This document shows, piece by piece, positions 46,284 through 55,305 of a stretch of DNA of 64,000 nt. The translations under genes were made by a program, and so were the position numbers. The first letter of the stretch is position 1. Each line of letters starts with the position of its first letter. The notes under the pieces were generated by a model. It was not told the DNA's origin. It ran no database searches and worked only from the letters and a program-made list of their open reading frames with translations. The DNA comes from an uncultured Paracoccaceae bacterium. Its GTDB lineage: Bacteria; Pseudomonadota; Alphaproteobacteria; Rhodobacterales; Rhodobacteraceae. The stretch covers positions 24,068 to 88,067 of the forward strand of contig CALICM010000005.1 in NCBI GenBank assembly GCA_938049225.1. The letters run 5' to 3'.

Positions 46284-47249
46284 TTAGAGCCGCCCAACCG
46301 GAACATGCCGTGCGCCTTTGGCTTCGGCCAGCAGACACAGCCAATCATGCGCGACCGTGGCTGCCGCAATCGCGGTGATCTCGGACACATCGAAGGGTGG
46401 CGAGACTTCGACCACATCCAACCCCACCAGGTTCAGCCCCTTAAGCCCTCGCAGGATCTCGAGCGCCTGCCAACTGGCCAAACCACCCGCGACGGGCGTA
46501 CCCGTACCCGGGGCAAAGGCCGGATCCAGCACGTCGATATCAAAGCTGATGTAAACCGGGGCCGTGCCGACGCGTGCGTGCAGGATCTCAATCACCGCAT
46601 CGACACCGTGGCGATGCACCCAAGGGGCGGTCAGGATCTCAAGCCCCCTATCCTGGTCATGAAAGGTCCGGATCCCCACTTGCGCCGAGCAGGCAGAATC
46701 GACCACACCTTCGGTGATCGCGCGGCCCATCATAGTGCCATGGTCGACCCGGCCTGGATCATCCGGCCACAAATCGCCATGCGCATCAAATTGGATCAAG
46801 GCGACCGGCCCGTACTGGGCAGCGTGCGCCTGCAGCAAAGGCCAAGCGATGAAGTGATCACCGCCCAATGCCAAGGATCTTGCCCCGCTGGCCAGAATTG
46901 TCGCGGCCTCGGCCTCAATCGTCGGGGCGACGGTCTCGGGATGATGCGGGTCCAACATCACGTCACCGCGGTCAACCACAGCCAAAACATCGAACGGGTC
47001 AAACCCCCACGGAAACGCCGACAACTCCGCCAATTGGGCCGAGGCCGCCCGGATCGCCCGCGGCCCCAAACGGCACCCAGGCCGATAGGTCACAGCATTG
47101 TCGAACGGCACCCCCCACACGGCGACATCGACCCCATTCAGATCCCGCGAATAGGGGCGCCGCAGAAAACTCAGCGCCCCGCCATAGGTCATCTCGGCCC
47201 AACGCCCCTTTGGATTGGCTTTACGAAACGCCTGATCACCACTGTCCAT
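46284..47249 (-). CDS. Agmatinase/arginase family (ureohydrolase) enzyme
   Basis: The 321-residue protein is a ureohydrolase: manganese-binding motifs LALGGDHFIAWPLL, LIQFDAHGDLW, VDHGTMMG and ISFDIDVLDPAFAPGTGTPVAGG are all present in order. Agmatinase (SpeB), which turns agmatine into putrescine and urea, is the best fit given the neighbouring polyamine genes. Related ureohydrolases act on guanidinobutyrate or guanidine, so the substrate is not fixed. It opens the block agmatinase-GS-oxidase after a very strong hairpin. Confidence 0.88.
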   Translation of the reverse strand: MDSGDQAFRKANPKGRWAEMTYGGALSFLRRPYSRDLNGVDVAVWGVPFDNAVTYRPGCRLGPRAIRAASAQLAELSAFPWGFDPFDVLAVVDRGDVMLDPHHPETVAPTIEAEAATILASGARSLALGGDHFIAWPLLQAHAAQYGPVALIQFDAHGDLWPDDPGRVDHGTMMGRAITEGVVDSACSAQVGIRTFHDQDRGLEILTAPWVHRHGVDAVIEILHARVGTAPVYISFDIDVLDPAFAPGTGTPVAGGLASWQALEILRGLKGLNLVGLDVVEVSPPFDVSEITAIAAATVAHDWLCLLAEAKGARHVPVGRL

Positions 47250-47301
47250 TATGGCCTCCCCGGCACATCCTCATCAACACAAGGTACAAACCTCACCGAC
47301 C

Positions 47302-47353
47302 GGCGGGCAGGGGGCGGCGGGGTGGGCGGGTGGGACGCCGCCCCCTGCCCGCC
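47302..47353 (-). terminator. 18-bp-stem GC hairpin after the ABC permease, with plus-strand G-quadruplex loop
   Basis: GGCGGGCAGGGGGCGGCG (47302-47319) pairs perfectly with CGCCGCCCCCTGCCCGCC (47336-47353). The hairpin ends 1 bp from the stop codon of the potI-like gene. The plus-strand loop and arm contain GGGGTGGGCGGGTGGG, four G-runs with single-base loops. It probably ends or stabilises the transporter transcript; no T-run follows. Confidence 0.65.
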
Positions 47354-47354
47354 A

Positions 47355-48143
47355 CTACCGTCGTCGCAACACCAACCCCGCCAATAAAATCCCCAGCGCC
47401 ACCACCGCCAAAATCAACGTTGCCAGCGCATTCACCTCCGGACTTACCCCCAACCGCACCTTCGAGAAAATCACCATCGGCAAGGTCGAGGCGCCTGGAC
47501 CAGAGGTGAAGCTCGCCACCACCAGATCGTCCAGGCTTAACGTAAAGGCCAACAGCCAGCCCGCCACCAAAGCCGGGGCAATCACCGGCAAAGTGATGTC
47601 AAAAAACACACGTACTGGCCCCGCGCCCAAGTCCTGCGCCGCCTCCTCAAGGCTGTCGTCCATATCCACCAACCGTGACTGCACCACCACCGCAACATAG
47701 GCCAGGGCAAAGGTCGTATGCGCAATGACAATCGTCATCATCCCCCGCCCTGCAGGCCAGCCCAGCGCCCGCTCCATACTGACGAACAGCAACAGCAGCG
47801 ACAGTCCGGTAATCACCTCGGGCATCACCAGCGGCGCTGTGGTCATGCCCCGCAACACCGGGCGGCCCCAAAAGGCGCCGACCCGCAGCAGCACATAGGC
47901 GGCCAAGGTTCCAAACACGACTGCACCCGTCGCCGATAGCGCCGCGATCTTCAAGCTGATCCAAGCCGCGCCCAGGATCTGCTCGTCGCGCAACAGCTCG
48001 CCGTACCATTTGGTCGAGAAGCCGCCCCATACCGTCACCAGTTTGCTTTCGTTGAAGCTAAAGACCACCAGACTGGCAATCGGTGCATAGAGGAAAAGAA
48101 ACCCCAGTCCTGCGGTCAGCCACAAAAACCACGACCGCCGCAT
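47355..48143 (-). CDS. Polyamine ABC transporter permease, PotI/PotC type
   Basis: A 262-residue inner-membrane permease with six helices. Family signs are the opening FLFLYAPIASLVVFSFNESKLVTVWGGFS (PotC/PotI-like) and the cytoplasmic EAA loop SLEEAAQDLGAGPVRVFFDITLPVIAPAL that docks to the ATPase. ATG 48143 overlaps the stop of the PotH-like gene by one base. It pairs with that permease, the PotG ATPase and the PotF binding protein to import polyamines. Confidence 0.92.
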   Translation of the reverse strand: MRRSWFLWLTAGLGFLFLYAPIASLVVFSFNESKLVTVWGGFSTKWYGELLRDEQILGAAWISLKIAALSATGAVVFGTLAAYVLLRVGAFWGRPVLRGMTTAPLVMPEVITGLSLLLLFVSMERALGWPAGRGMMTIVIAHTTFALAYVAVVVQSRLVDMDDSLEEAAQDLGAGPVRVFFDITLPVIAPALVAGWLLAFTLSLDDLVVASFTSGPGASTLPMVIFSKVRLGVSPEVNALATLILAVVALGILLAGLVLRRR

Positions 48144-49012
48144 CACGCGCGCTCCATCGATCTTTGCAGCCACAGGATCGGACCGACGATCAGCAGCAGC
48201 ATCGCAATCGCCACGGCCGAGGCGACCGGCCAGTCGCGGTTGCGGAAATACTCGTCCCACAGCACCCGTCCGATCATCAGCGTATCCGGCCCGCCCAGCA
48301 GCGCGGGGATCACGAACTCGCCAATCGCGGGAATAAAGACCAGCATGCAGCCCGCCAGGATCCCCGGCAGCGACAGCGGCAGCGTGACACGCAAAAACGT
48401 CGCCGCGCTTGAGGCCCCCAGATCACTCGACGCCTCTAACAGTGCCCCATCCAGCTTCACCAAATTGGCGTAAAGCGGCAGGATCATGAACGGCAGATAG
48501 GTATAGACGATGCCGACATAGACCGCGAAATCGGTCTGCAGCATGACCAGCGGCTGGTCGATCACCCCGGCCCAGATCAGCACATTATTGACGACCCCAT
48601 TGCCCTTCAGCAGCCCGATCCAGGCATAGACCCGCAAGAGGAAACTGGTCCAAAACGGCAGGATCACCAGGAACAGCAGCACCGTCCGCCAGGGCTCGGG
48701 TGCGCGGGCAATCGCATAGGCCATGGGATAGCCGATCACCAGCGCCAGCAGGGTCGAGATCAGGGCAATGCGGATCGAGTTCAGATAGGCCGTGATGTAG
48801 AGGTTGTCCTGACCATAGAAATACTTAGGTAAAATGAGCTTGTAGTTCTCAAAATCCCCGGCAAACACACCATCCTGAAACAAATCCGTATAAGGGGGCC
48901 TGGCAATGGCTGGGTCCACCAGGCTGATCCGCGCAACCTCCAAGAACGGCAGCAGAAAGAACACGCCCAGCCACAGCATCGGAATGGCGATGACCAGCCA
49001 GCGGCGGCTCAT
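48143..49012 (-). CDS. Polyamine ABC transporter permease, PotH/PotB type
   Basis: The 289-residue partner permease, with about six helices. The stretch SLVDPAIARPPYTDLFQDG precedes a large periplasmic loop, as in PotH. The EAA loop reads LLEASSDLGASSAATFLRVTLPLSLPGI. Its start overlaps the ATPase gene stop by 4 bp (ATGA). Together with the PotI-like protein it forms the membrane channel; polyamine specificity is inferred from the binding protein. Confidence 0.92.
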   Translation of the reverse strand: MSRRWLVIAIPMLWLGVFFLLPFLEVARISLVDPAIARPPYTDLFQDGVFAGDFENYKLILPKYFYGQDNLYITAYLNSIRIALISTLLALVIGYPMAYAIARAPEPWRTVLLFLVILPFWTSFLLRVYAWIGLLKGNGVVNNVLIWAGVIDQPLVMLQTDFAVYVGIVYTYLPFMILPLYANLVKLDGALLEASSDLGASSAATFLRVTLPLSLPGILAGCMLVFIPAIGEFVIPALLGGPDTLMIGRVLWDEYFRNRDWPVASAVAIAMLLLIVGPILWLQRSMERA

Positions 49013-50151
49013 GCGGTCAGCACCACGCCCGCGCGGGTCGGGAAGCTGACAAAGACGTGTTCGTCCCAGGTGATCGGCGCGCCGTCCCCGTCACCATTGG
49101 CCACACTGACCTTTAGCGTGCGACCACCCTCAAGCACCAGCTTATAAATCGTGATATCGCCCATATAGGCATAGTCCTGCACCGTCGCGGGCAGGGAATT
49201 CGCGGCATCGACCTGTTTGCGCGTCAGTCGCATCTTTTCGGGCCGCACGGCCACGGCCACCTCCTGCCGCGCGCTCAGTCCCTGCACCGGATCAACCAGG
49301 ATGGGGCCCACATCGGTCATCACTCGCATCGCATCGGGCGCCGCCACATCGACCCGCCCCTCGAACAGGTTCACCGTGCCGATGAAATCCGCCACGAACC
49401 GGCTGCCCGGGTGCTCGTAAATCTCGCGCGGCTCGCCAACCTGCACGATCCGGCCTGCGTCCATCACCCCGATCCGGGTGGACAGCGTCATCGCCTCCTC
49501 TTGATCATGAGTAACGACGATAAAGGTGATGCCCAGCTGGTCCTGGATGTTCATCAATTCGAACTGCGTCTCTTCACGCAGCTTCTTGTCCAGCGCACCC
49601 AATGGCTCGTCCAACAACAACAGCTTGGGCTTTTTCACCAGGCTGCGCGCCAGCGCCACCCGCTGCCGCTGGCCGCCCGACAGTTGATGCGGCCTGCGCC
49701 GCGCCAACCCGTCCAGTTGCACCAGGTGCAACATGTCTTTGACCTTGTCCGCCACCACGGCTTTCGCAAGGCCCTCGCGCCGCAGCCCATAGGCCACATT
49801 GTTCTCGACGCTCATATGCGGAAAGAGCGCATAGGACTGGAACATCATATTCGTCGGCCGGGCGTTCGGCGGCACCCCGGCCATATCCTGCCCATCAATG
49901 CGCACCGTCCCTGCGGATGGCGTTTCAAATCCCGCCAGCATCCTAAGCAACGTGGACTTGCCACAGCCTGATCCGCCCAACAGGCAAAAAATCTCGCCCT
50001 TCCAAATATCCAGCGAGACGTCATTGACCGCTGCAACATCCCCGAACCGCTTGGTGATCCCGTCGATCTGGATGAACGGCGCATCGGCCCCGGCACGCCA
50101 GGGTTTGACATGTACCGCAGACCGATCACAGTCCACATCTTCAGCGTGCAC
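49009..50151 (-). CDS. Polyamine ABC transporter ATPase, PotG/PotA type
   Basis: A 380-residue ATPase. Walker A is GGSGCGKST (59-67), the signature LSGGQ at 157-161, Walker B LLLLDEP just after, and the H-loop THDQEEAM. The C-terminal TOBE-2 domain (from about residue 280) is typical of PotA/PotG and related importers. The N-terminus has about 25 residues before the family start; the first ATG (50151) overlaps the end of the DUF4375-type gene by 11 bp. It energises the two permeases downstream. Confidence 0.92.
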   Translation of the reverse strand: MHAEDVDCDRSAVHVKPWRAGADAPFIQIDGITKRFGDVAAVNDVSLDIWKGEIFCLLGGSGCGKSTLLRMLAGFETPSAGTVRIDGQDMAGVPPNARPTNMMFQSYALFPHMSVENNVAYGLRREGLAKAVVADKVKDMLHLVQLDGLARRRPHQLSGGQRQRVALARSLVKKPKLLLLDEPLGALDKKLREETQFELMNIQDQLGITFIVVTHDQEEAMTLSTRIGVMDAGRIVQVGEPREIYEHPGSRFVADFIGTVNLFEGRVDVAAPDAMRVMTDVGPILVDPVQGLSARQEVAVAVRPEKMRLTRKQVDAANSLPATVQDYAYMGDITIYKLVLEGGRTLKVSVANGDGDGAPITWDEHVFVSFPTRAGVVLTA

Positions 50152-51313
50152 CCGCGATTTTCCTTTTGTACGAGGTGACTTCAGAACCCGTCACCTTGCT
50201 AAATATTTTCTCGGTTCCAGTGCTACTGAGTATCGCAAATTTCTTCTTCAAAAATACCATACAGATCAGCGGCAGTTCGTATCCGATAATATATAAGGTG
50301 ACGCATTTCTTCGTGCCTTCGCTGAACACACCGGCATAGCAAATCGTTGCTTGGCTGGGGTCTAACCCCGAACGCTTTAACAGCAGTGCCAACGCCGGGC
50401 CGGCATCACATTTCTCACAAAGGGCAATGCCCTCCTTTATCTGAGCGTTAGAGAATGAGGAAAGTCGGTCACCCACGGGGTGACCCTCCGCAGAGAAGAA
50501 CTCAACACCAAACTGGTCAATGGCACATAGCCGACGCGCTGCATTGGTCTGTATCGAAAAAACCGTGCGCGACTTTCCTTCAATTTGCACATACATTCCC
50601 ACCCCAACCGAAAGCGGAAATTCTGGCTCAGGCTTGATCGAAACTGCAGCGTATCTGAGGGCAAACGTCGCCCTATCGGAAAGCGCGCCGCACACAGTCG
50701 CGTACCCACGTGCTTCGATTCGTCCGCTTCGATGCGGATTCTTATGTGCCAGTTCGGTGTAAGCTGACTGGATTTCGGCATCTTCCACCAATTTGAGATT
50801 TGGCCAGCTTGCTATCCAACGCGCCAAAGCCTCGTGTAAAGATGCCTCACGGTTGACCGCGAAAAATTCTTTGTTGAGGGTATCTAGCTCGCTTTTTTGC
50901 TTTGATGGTACGGCATCGTAATGCACTTCCACGGAATCGAGGCTCTGAATTACGCGCACCGCTTGTGCGAATATGTCGAGGTGTGCAATCGCCCCCATTG
51001 CCGTGAGCCCCGCAATCACATCATCAATGCACGCTTTGCCACCTTTGTTATTATGAAAAAACTGCCGATGGCCACCGTTACTCACTTGTGCCAAATAGTA
51101 ATCACAATGAAACGCCTGTCCCACCTCTTCAGGGATTTCATTTTGCTCATAGTAGCCCTGGATGGTCATAATATTGGCAAAGTCCACCACCGACTGTGTC
51201 AGCGCATAAGGATCTTCGCGCCAACTCGAGACCGCCTTTGCCCCGACGATAATGGGTATCTTGGGCGTCCCCCTTCTTAGCCTGCTCCGCGGAAACTTAA
51301 GGATTGGTTTCAC
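50141..51313 (-). CDS. DUF4375 (DMP19)-like protein inside the polyamine transporter operon
   Basis: A 390-residue protein whose N-terminal third holds FHCDYYLAQVSNGGHRQFFHNNKG, resembling the DUF4375/DMP19 motif (YLAQVNNGG..QFF.N). The rest (residues 130-390) has no family I recognise; it lacks membrane helices except a weak hydrophobic stretch near the C-terminus (LPLICMVFLKK). The start is GTG 51313 with AGGAG nine bases before. It lies between the binding-protein gene and the ATPase gene, where such operons normally have nothing. Base use looks less GC-biased than its neighbours, suggesting acquisition. Confidence 0.75.
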   Translation of the reverse strand: MKPILKFPRSRLRRGTPKIPIIVGAKAVSSWREDPYALTQSVVDFANIMTIQGYYEQNEIPEEVGQAFHCDYYLAQVSNGGHRQFFHNNKGGKACIDDVIAGLTAMGAIAHLDIFAQAVRVIQSLDSVEVHYDAVPSKQKSELDTLNKEFFAVNREASLHEALARWIASWPNLKLVEDAEIQSAYTELAHKNPHRSGRIEARGYATVCGALSDRATFALRYAAVSIKPEPEFPLSVGVGMYVQIEGKSRTVFSIQTNAARRLCAIDQFGVEFFSAEGHPVGDRLSSFSNAQIKEGIALCEKCDAGPALALLLKRSGLDPSQATICYAGVFSEGTKKCVTLYIIGYELPLICMVFLKKKFAILSSTGTEKIFSKVTGSEVTSYKRKIAGAR

Positions 51314-51367
51314 TTTGTTTCGCTCCTGTGGGACGCCTTATGGGCCGCGCGCGGCGGCCCCGGGCAG

Positions 51368-52453
51368 CTACTGCCCGGTCTTGACCTTGGTCCACAGACG
51401 CGTGATCGCCCGGTCCGTGCGACTGTCGTAGGGCACGCTGGACCAAAGGTTTTCTTTCACCGCTTCGGTTGGGAAGATCCCAGGGTCCGACAGGATTTCC
51501 TCTTCGACTAATGGGATCGAGGCCGCATTGGCGTTCGCGTACCAAACATAGTTGGTGATATCGGCAGTGATCTGTGGGTCCATCACGAAGTTGATGAACT
51601 GATGCGCCGCCTCGGGGTTCGGCGCATCGGCGGGGATCGCCATCAGATCGTACCAGCCCAAAGCCCCCTCGGCAGGCATCGAATAGGCGATCTCGACACC
51701 GTTCTCGGCCTCGGCCGCACGCGCCTGAGCGATGAATACATCGCCGGAATAGCCGACGGCCACGCAGATATCGCCATTAGCCAAGTCATTGATATATTGA
51801 GAGGAATGGAAATAGCGCACATAGGGGCGCACGCCCAGCAGCACCTCGGCCCCCTTCTCAAAGTCACTCGCCGACGTCGTCTCGGGATCGCCGCCTTGGT
51901 ACTTCACGGCTGGCGGCAGCATCTCGGTCGGGGCGTCCAGGAACGCCACCCCACAAGCCGCCAATTTCTCCATATTCTCTGGTTCAAAGACCAGTGCCCA
52001 ACTATCGACCGGCGCATCCTCACCCAAGATCTCCGCGACCTTTTCGACATTGTAACCAATGCCGGTCGTCCCCCACATGTAGATGACCGAATGCGCGTTA
52101 TCAGGATCGTAATTCGCCGCCGCCGCCATCAGGTCCGGGTCCATGTTCACCAGATTGGGCAGTTTGGCCTTGTCCAACGGCTGATAGACGCCGGCCGCGT
52201 TCTGGCGCTGAAAGAAATCCGAGGTCGGCACCACCAAATCATATCCCGAGTTGCCCGCCAGCATTTTGGCCTCAAGCACCTCGTTGCTGTCATAGACGTC
52301 GTAGTTCACGTCGATCCCCGTCGCCGCCTCGAATTTCTCGATCGTATCCTCGGCGATATAGTCGGACCAATTATAGATATTCAGCGTGCCTTCGGCGCAC
52401 ACGGGGGCGGCCAGCAGGGCCGTGGTCAGGGTCAGCGCGATCCGCGTCTTCAT
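51368..52453 (-). CDS. Periplasmic polyamine-binding protein, PotF/SpuD type
   Basis: A 361-residue secreted binding protein with a signal peptide (MKTRIALTLTTALLAAPVCA, cut probably after VCA) and the PotF start EGTLNIYNWSDYIAEDTIEKFE. Polyamine contacts are typical in the YNWSDY motif, SDFFQRQNAAGVYQPLDK and GYSGDVFIAQARA. It captures putrescine-like polyamines and gives them to the PotHI permeases. ATG 52453 gives the signal peptide; the frame is open to 52489. It follows FAD-oxidase gene 2 and precedes the DUF4375-type gene. Confidence 0.93.
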   Translation of the reverse strand: MKTRIALTLTTALLAAPVCAEGTLNIYNWSDYIAEDTIEKFEAATGIDVNYDVYDSNEVLEAKMLAGNSGYDLVVPTSDFFQRQNAAGVYQPLDKAKLPNLVNMDPDLMAAAANYDPDNAHSVIYMWGTTGIGYNVEKVAEILGEDAPVDSWALVFEPENMEKLAACGVAFLDAPTEMLPPAVKYQGGDPETTSASDFEKGAEVLLGVRPYVRYFHSSQYINDLANGDICVAVGYSGDVFIAQARAAEAENGVEIAYSMPAEGALGWYDLMAIPADAPNPEAAHQFINFVMDPQITADITNYVWYANANAASIPLVEEEILSDPGIFPTEAVKENLWSSVPYDSRTDRAITRLWTKVKTGQ

Positions 52454-52485
52454 AAGTCGATCTCTCCCGATGCAGAGGTGGTGGT

Positions 52486-53805
52486 TCAAACTCCTAACCT
52501 ATCGCGCAACCCGTACCACCAGCTTCCCAGGATGGAATAAGGCACGCGCAGGGTCTGTCCGCCCGGAAACGGGCTCCACGGCAGATTGGCAAATGTATCG
52601 AAGCGCGACAAGTCACCATTGATGGCTTCGGCCAGGATGCGGCCGAACAAATGGGATCCGGTCACGCCATGCCCGGAATAGCCATGCGCAAAATAAGTGG
52701 CCGGACCGAGGCGGCCCATTTGCGGCACGCGGCTAAGCGTCAGGGCGAAGTTGCCGGACCAAGCGTGGGTGATGGCAACATCCTTCAGTCTGGGGAAGAG
52801 CTTTTCCAGGTTCGGGCGAAGTTTGGCTTCGATGTCTTTGGGCGTCGCCCCCCCATAGACCGTGCCACCACCGAACAGCAGCCGTCCATCCGCGCTCAGC
52901 CGGTAATAGTCGAGAATATACCGCATATCCTCGACACACCGCTCGGTCGGAAGAAGCGCCCGGCCCCGGTCCCCAAGGGGTTCGGTCGCGATCATCTGGG
53001 TCGAGGCGGCCAGAACCCGCGTTGCGAGTTCCGGCACGGTACGCCCCAAATAAGCGTTGCCCGCCATCACCAAAACCCGCGCGGTCACCCGGCCCCGCGC
53101 GGTTGTGACGAGGGGTTGGGGCAAGCTGGTATCGACGCTAATCACCCGCGACCGCTCATAGATCACCCCGCCCAAGCCTTCGAACGCCGCCGCCTGCCCC
53201 AAGGCCAAATTCAGCGGGTGCATATGCCCGCCCGTGTGGTCGATCATGCCGCCAACATAAGCATCCGTTTGCACATGGGTCTGGATACTGTCGCGATCCA
53301 ACATCTCGTGCGCGTCCATCCCAAAGCTGGACCATAGGGCGCGCTTTTCCTCAAGCGCGCGCAACTGGACCGTGGTGGTCGCGGCGAAAAGGTTGCCAGG
53401 TTTCAGATCGCAGTCGATCGCATAGCGCGCGACGCGGTCGCGGATGATATGCCCGCCTTCGCAGATCAATCCGCCGACAAAGGCCTGCGCCTCGCGGCCA
53501 AACATCTGTCCGATCTTTTCCAGCGACGCATTCAGCCCATTTACGATCTGCCCGCCGTTGCGCCCCGAGGCCCCCCAGCCCACGCGGGCCCCTTCGAGCA
53601 GCACAACCTTGTGACCCTTCTCGGCCAATTCCAGCGCGCAGGACAAACCGGTGTAGCCTGCGCCGACGATACAGATGTCCGCCTCGATGGCCTCCGTCAG
53701 AGACGGGCGGTCAGGGGTCGGATGGGCCGTGGCCGCGTAGTAAGACGGCGGATACTCGGTTTCCGCACTCACAATGCGGCCCAACTTGCGCTCAACATCC
53801 GCCAC
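52486..53805 (-). CDS. FAD-dependent oxidoreductase, gamma-glutamylputrescine oxidase-like (second copy)
   Basis: A 439-residue DAO-fold flavoprotein homologous to the one at 43543. It has ADICIVGAGYTGLSCALELAEKG, EGARVGWGASGRNGGQIVNGL and, at the C-terminus, FAHGYSGHGVTGSHLFGRIL. Both copies share YPPSYY near the start and the ending RDRLGV. It precedes the potF-like gene by 33 bp and is probably the first gene of the transporter unit. PuuB-like oxidation of gamma-glutamylated polyamines is inferred. Confidence 0.88.
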   Translation of the reverse strand: MADVERKLGRIVSAETEYPPSYYAATAHPTPDRPSLTEAIEADICIVGAGYTGLSCALELAEKGHKVVLLEGARVGWGASGRNGGQIVNGLNASLEKIGQMFGREAQAFVGGLICEGGHIIRDRVARYAIDCDLKPGNLFAATTTVQLRALEEKRALWSSFGMDAHEMLDRDSIQTHVQTDAYVGGMIDHTGGHMHPLNLALGQAAAFEGLGGVIYERSRVISVDTSLPQPLVTTARGRVTARVLVMAGNAYLGRTVPELATRVLAASTQMIATEPLGDRGRALLPTERCVEDMRYILDYYRLSADGRLLFGGGTVYGGATPKDIEAKLRPNLEKLFPRLKDVAITHAWSGNFALTLSRVPQMGRLGPATYFAHGYSGHGVTGSHLFGRILAEAINGDLSRFDTFANLPWSPFPGGQTLRVPYSILGSWWYGLRDRLGV

Positions 53806-53806
53806 A

Positions 53807-53852
53807 AGCGCCGGGCGGGGTGGGCGGGGGGGAGCCGCCCCCGCCCGGCGCT
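53807..53852 (-). terminator. 14-bp-stem GC hairpin between GS gene 2 and FAD-oxidase gene 2
   Basis: AGCGCCGGGCGGGG (53807-53820) pairs perfectly with CCCCGCCCGGCGCT (53839-53852), 13 bp after the GS gene 2 stop. The plus strand reads GGGCGGGGTGGGCGGGGGGG, a G-quadruplex pattern with single-base loops, like the hairpin at 47302. It separates the GS gene from the transporter unit. Confidence 0.6.
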
Positions 53853-53865
53853 GACGCTCAACACC

Positions 53866-55242
53866 TCAGACCACCTCCAAGTACGAACGCAGCTCAAATT
53901 CGCTCATCCTGGCCTCGAACCTTGCCAACTCTTGCGCCTTGGCATCGGCAAACATCGCGACAAACGCGGGATCAAACACCCGGGCTACCGCCGCGCTGCC
54001 ACGAAATGCCTTGATCGCATCGGACCAGCGCACCGCCAGTGGCGCCCCTTGCGCAGTCTCTCCGCCGGGCGACAAAGCGGCTGGCGGCGCGGTCTCATCC
54101 TCCATCCCCGACAACATCGAGCCGAGAACTCCCGCGATCACCAAATAAGGGTTCGCGTCCGCGCCCGCGACACGGTATTCCACCCGCCGCGCCGTCGCAT
54201 CACCGCCCGGAATTCGCACCGCAGCAAAGCGGTTTTCACGTGCCCAATTGGCATGGGTCGGCGCATGCGCCCCTTCTTGCAGCCGCCGATACGAGTTCAA
54301 ATGCGGCGCCAAAACCAAGGTCATCTCGGGCATCGCCGCCAGCGCCCCAGCCACCGCGTGCCCCAAGCGCGCAGCACCTTGCGGATCGCGGTCATCGAAC
54401 AGATTGCGCCCGTCGGCATCCAACAGGCTGGCATGCACGTGAAATCCATTGCCTGCGGCCGTGTAATAAGGTTTCGCCATAAAAGTCGCGGCCAGTCCAT
54501 GCCGCCGGGCGGTGCCACGGATCAGCCACTTCAAATAGACCGCGTCGTCCGCCGCTTTCAGCGCATCCGCGCCGTGGCGCAGGGTGACCTCGAACTGACC
54601 CGGGCTGCCTTCAGCAATCGCCGCCGCCGCCGGGATCCCCGCAACCTCAGCGGCCCGGTACAAATCGTCAAAAAACGCCTCGAACCCATCCAACTCGTCC
54701 AACGCATGGATCCCATCCGCGATCAACCGCCGCCCCGTGGTGGGCGAGCGCGGGGGCGCGGGGCACAGCGCCTCGGGGTCCAGCAAATGGAACTCCAATT
54801 CTGTTCCAACCACCGGTGTCAGCCCCATCGACGCCGCCCGCGACAGCACGCGGTTCAACGCGTGGCGCGGATCAAACGGGCTGGGGGTGCCGTCTTCGGA
54901 AAAGAGCCACAAGGGGACCAGCGCCGTCGGGCTACCCAACCAAGCCATCTCGAACGGACCCCGTCCGGTGGGGTGCGCGATCCCATCCGCGTCCCCCGCT
55001 GCCAACAGACCGCTTCCGGCGATATCGCGCCCCCAAATGTCTTGCGCCGCCAGCGTCAGCGGCATGCGCACACCCCCGCTCAAAGCGGCGCTTGCTTCGG
55101 GGACGGGAAGGCGCTTGCCGCGAAAACACCCATTAAAATCGCAAATCGCCACACGCAGGCTGCTCAGCCCAGTGCGGGCCTGGAACCAAGCCTGTAGGGC
55201 CGCCGTATCCTCGGTGTCAAAAGAGGGCGTGGGCTGCGTCAT
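53866..55242 (-). CDS. Glutamine synthetase-like enzyme (PuuA family, divergent second copy)
   Basis: A 458-residue glutamine synthetase superfamily protein. It retains VVGTELEFHLL, EGSPGQFEVTLRHG, FMAKPYYTAAGNGFHVHASL and RVEYRVAGADANPYLVIAGVL, so the ATP and metal sites look complete. It differs widely from the copy at 44850 and has HANWARENRFAAVRIPGGD in place of the other's EWGPDNRTTGLRVP. It may ligate glutamate to another amine. ATG 55242 (MTQPTPSFDTED) is preferred over the open frame to 55278. It is the most upstream gene of the polyamine block. Confidence 0.85.
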   Translation of the reverse strand: MTQPTPSFDTEDTAALQAWFQARTGLSSLRVAICDFNGCFRGKRLPVPEASAALSGGVRMPLTLAAQDIWGRDIAGSGLLAAGDADGIAHPTGRGPFEMAWLGSPTALVPLWLFSEDGTPSPFDPRHALNRVLSRAASMGLTPVVGTELEFHLLDPEALCPAPPRSPTTGRRLIADGIHALDELDGFEAFFDDLYRAAEVAGIPAAAAIAEGSPGQFEVTLRHGADALKAADDAVYLKWLIRGTARRHGLAATFMAKPYYTAAGNGFHVHASLLDADGRNLFDDRDPQGAARLGHAVAGALAAMPEMTLVLAPHLNSYRRLQEGAHAPTHANWARENRFAAVRIPGGDATARRVEYRVAGADANPYLVIAGVLGSMLSGMEDETAPPAALSPGGETAQGAPLAVRWSDAIKAFRGSAAVARVFDPAFVAMFADAKAQELARFEARMSEFELRSYLEVV

Positions 55243-55305
55243 GGCCGCGAACGCTAACAGGTCGCGCAAAACCCACAAGCGGAATTTGGCGGCCGCATAT
55301 TGCGA

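Noticed and set aside
44868..47387. Plus-strand open frame of 839 codons across the GS and agmatinase genes
   Set aside because: Antisense shadow of conserved minus-strand enzymes, with a biased Arg/His/Gln composition.
53449..55197. Long plus-strand open frame of 582 codons across the oxidase and GS genes
   Set aside because: It is antisense to two well-supported genes and its Arg/Pro/Gln/His-rich product is typical of GC-rich shadow frames.
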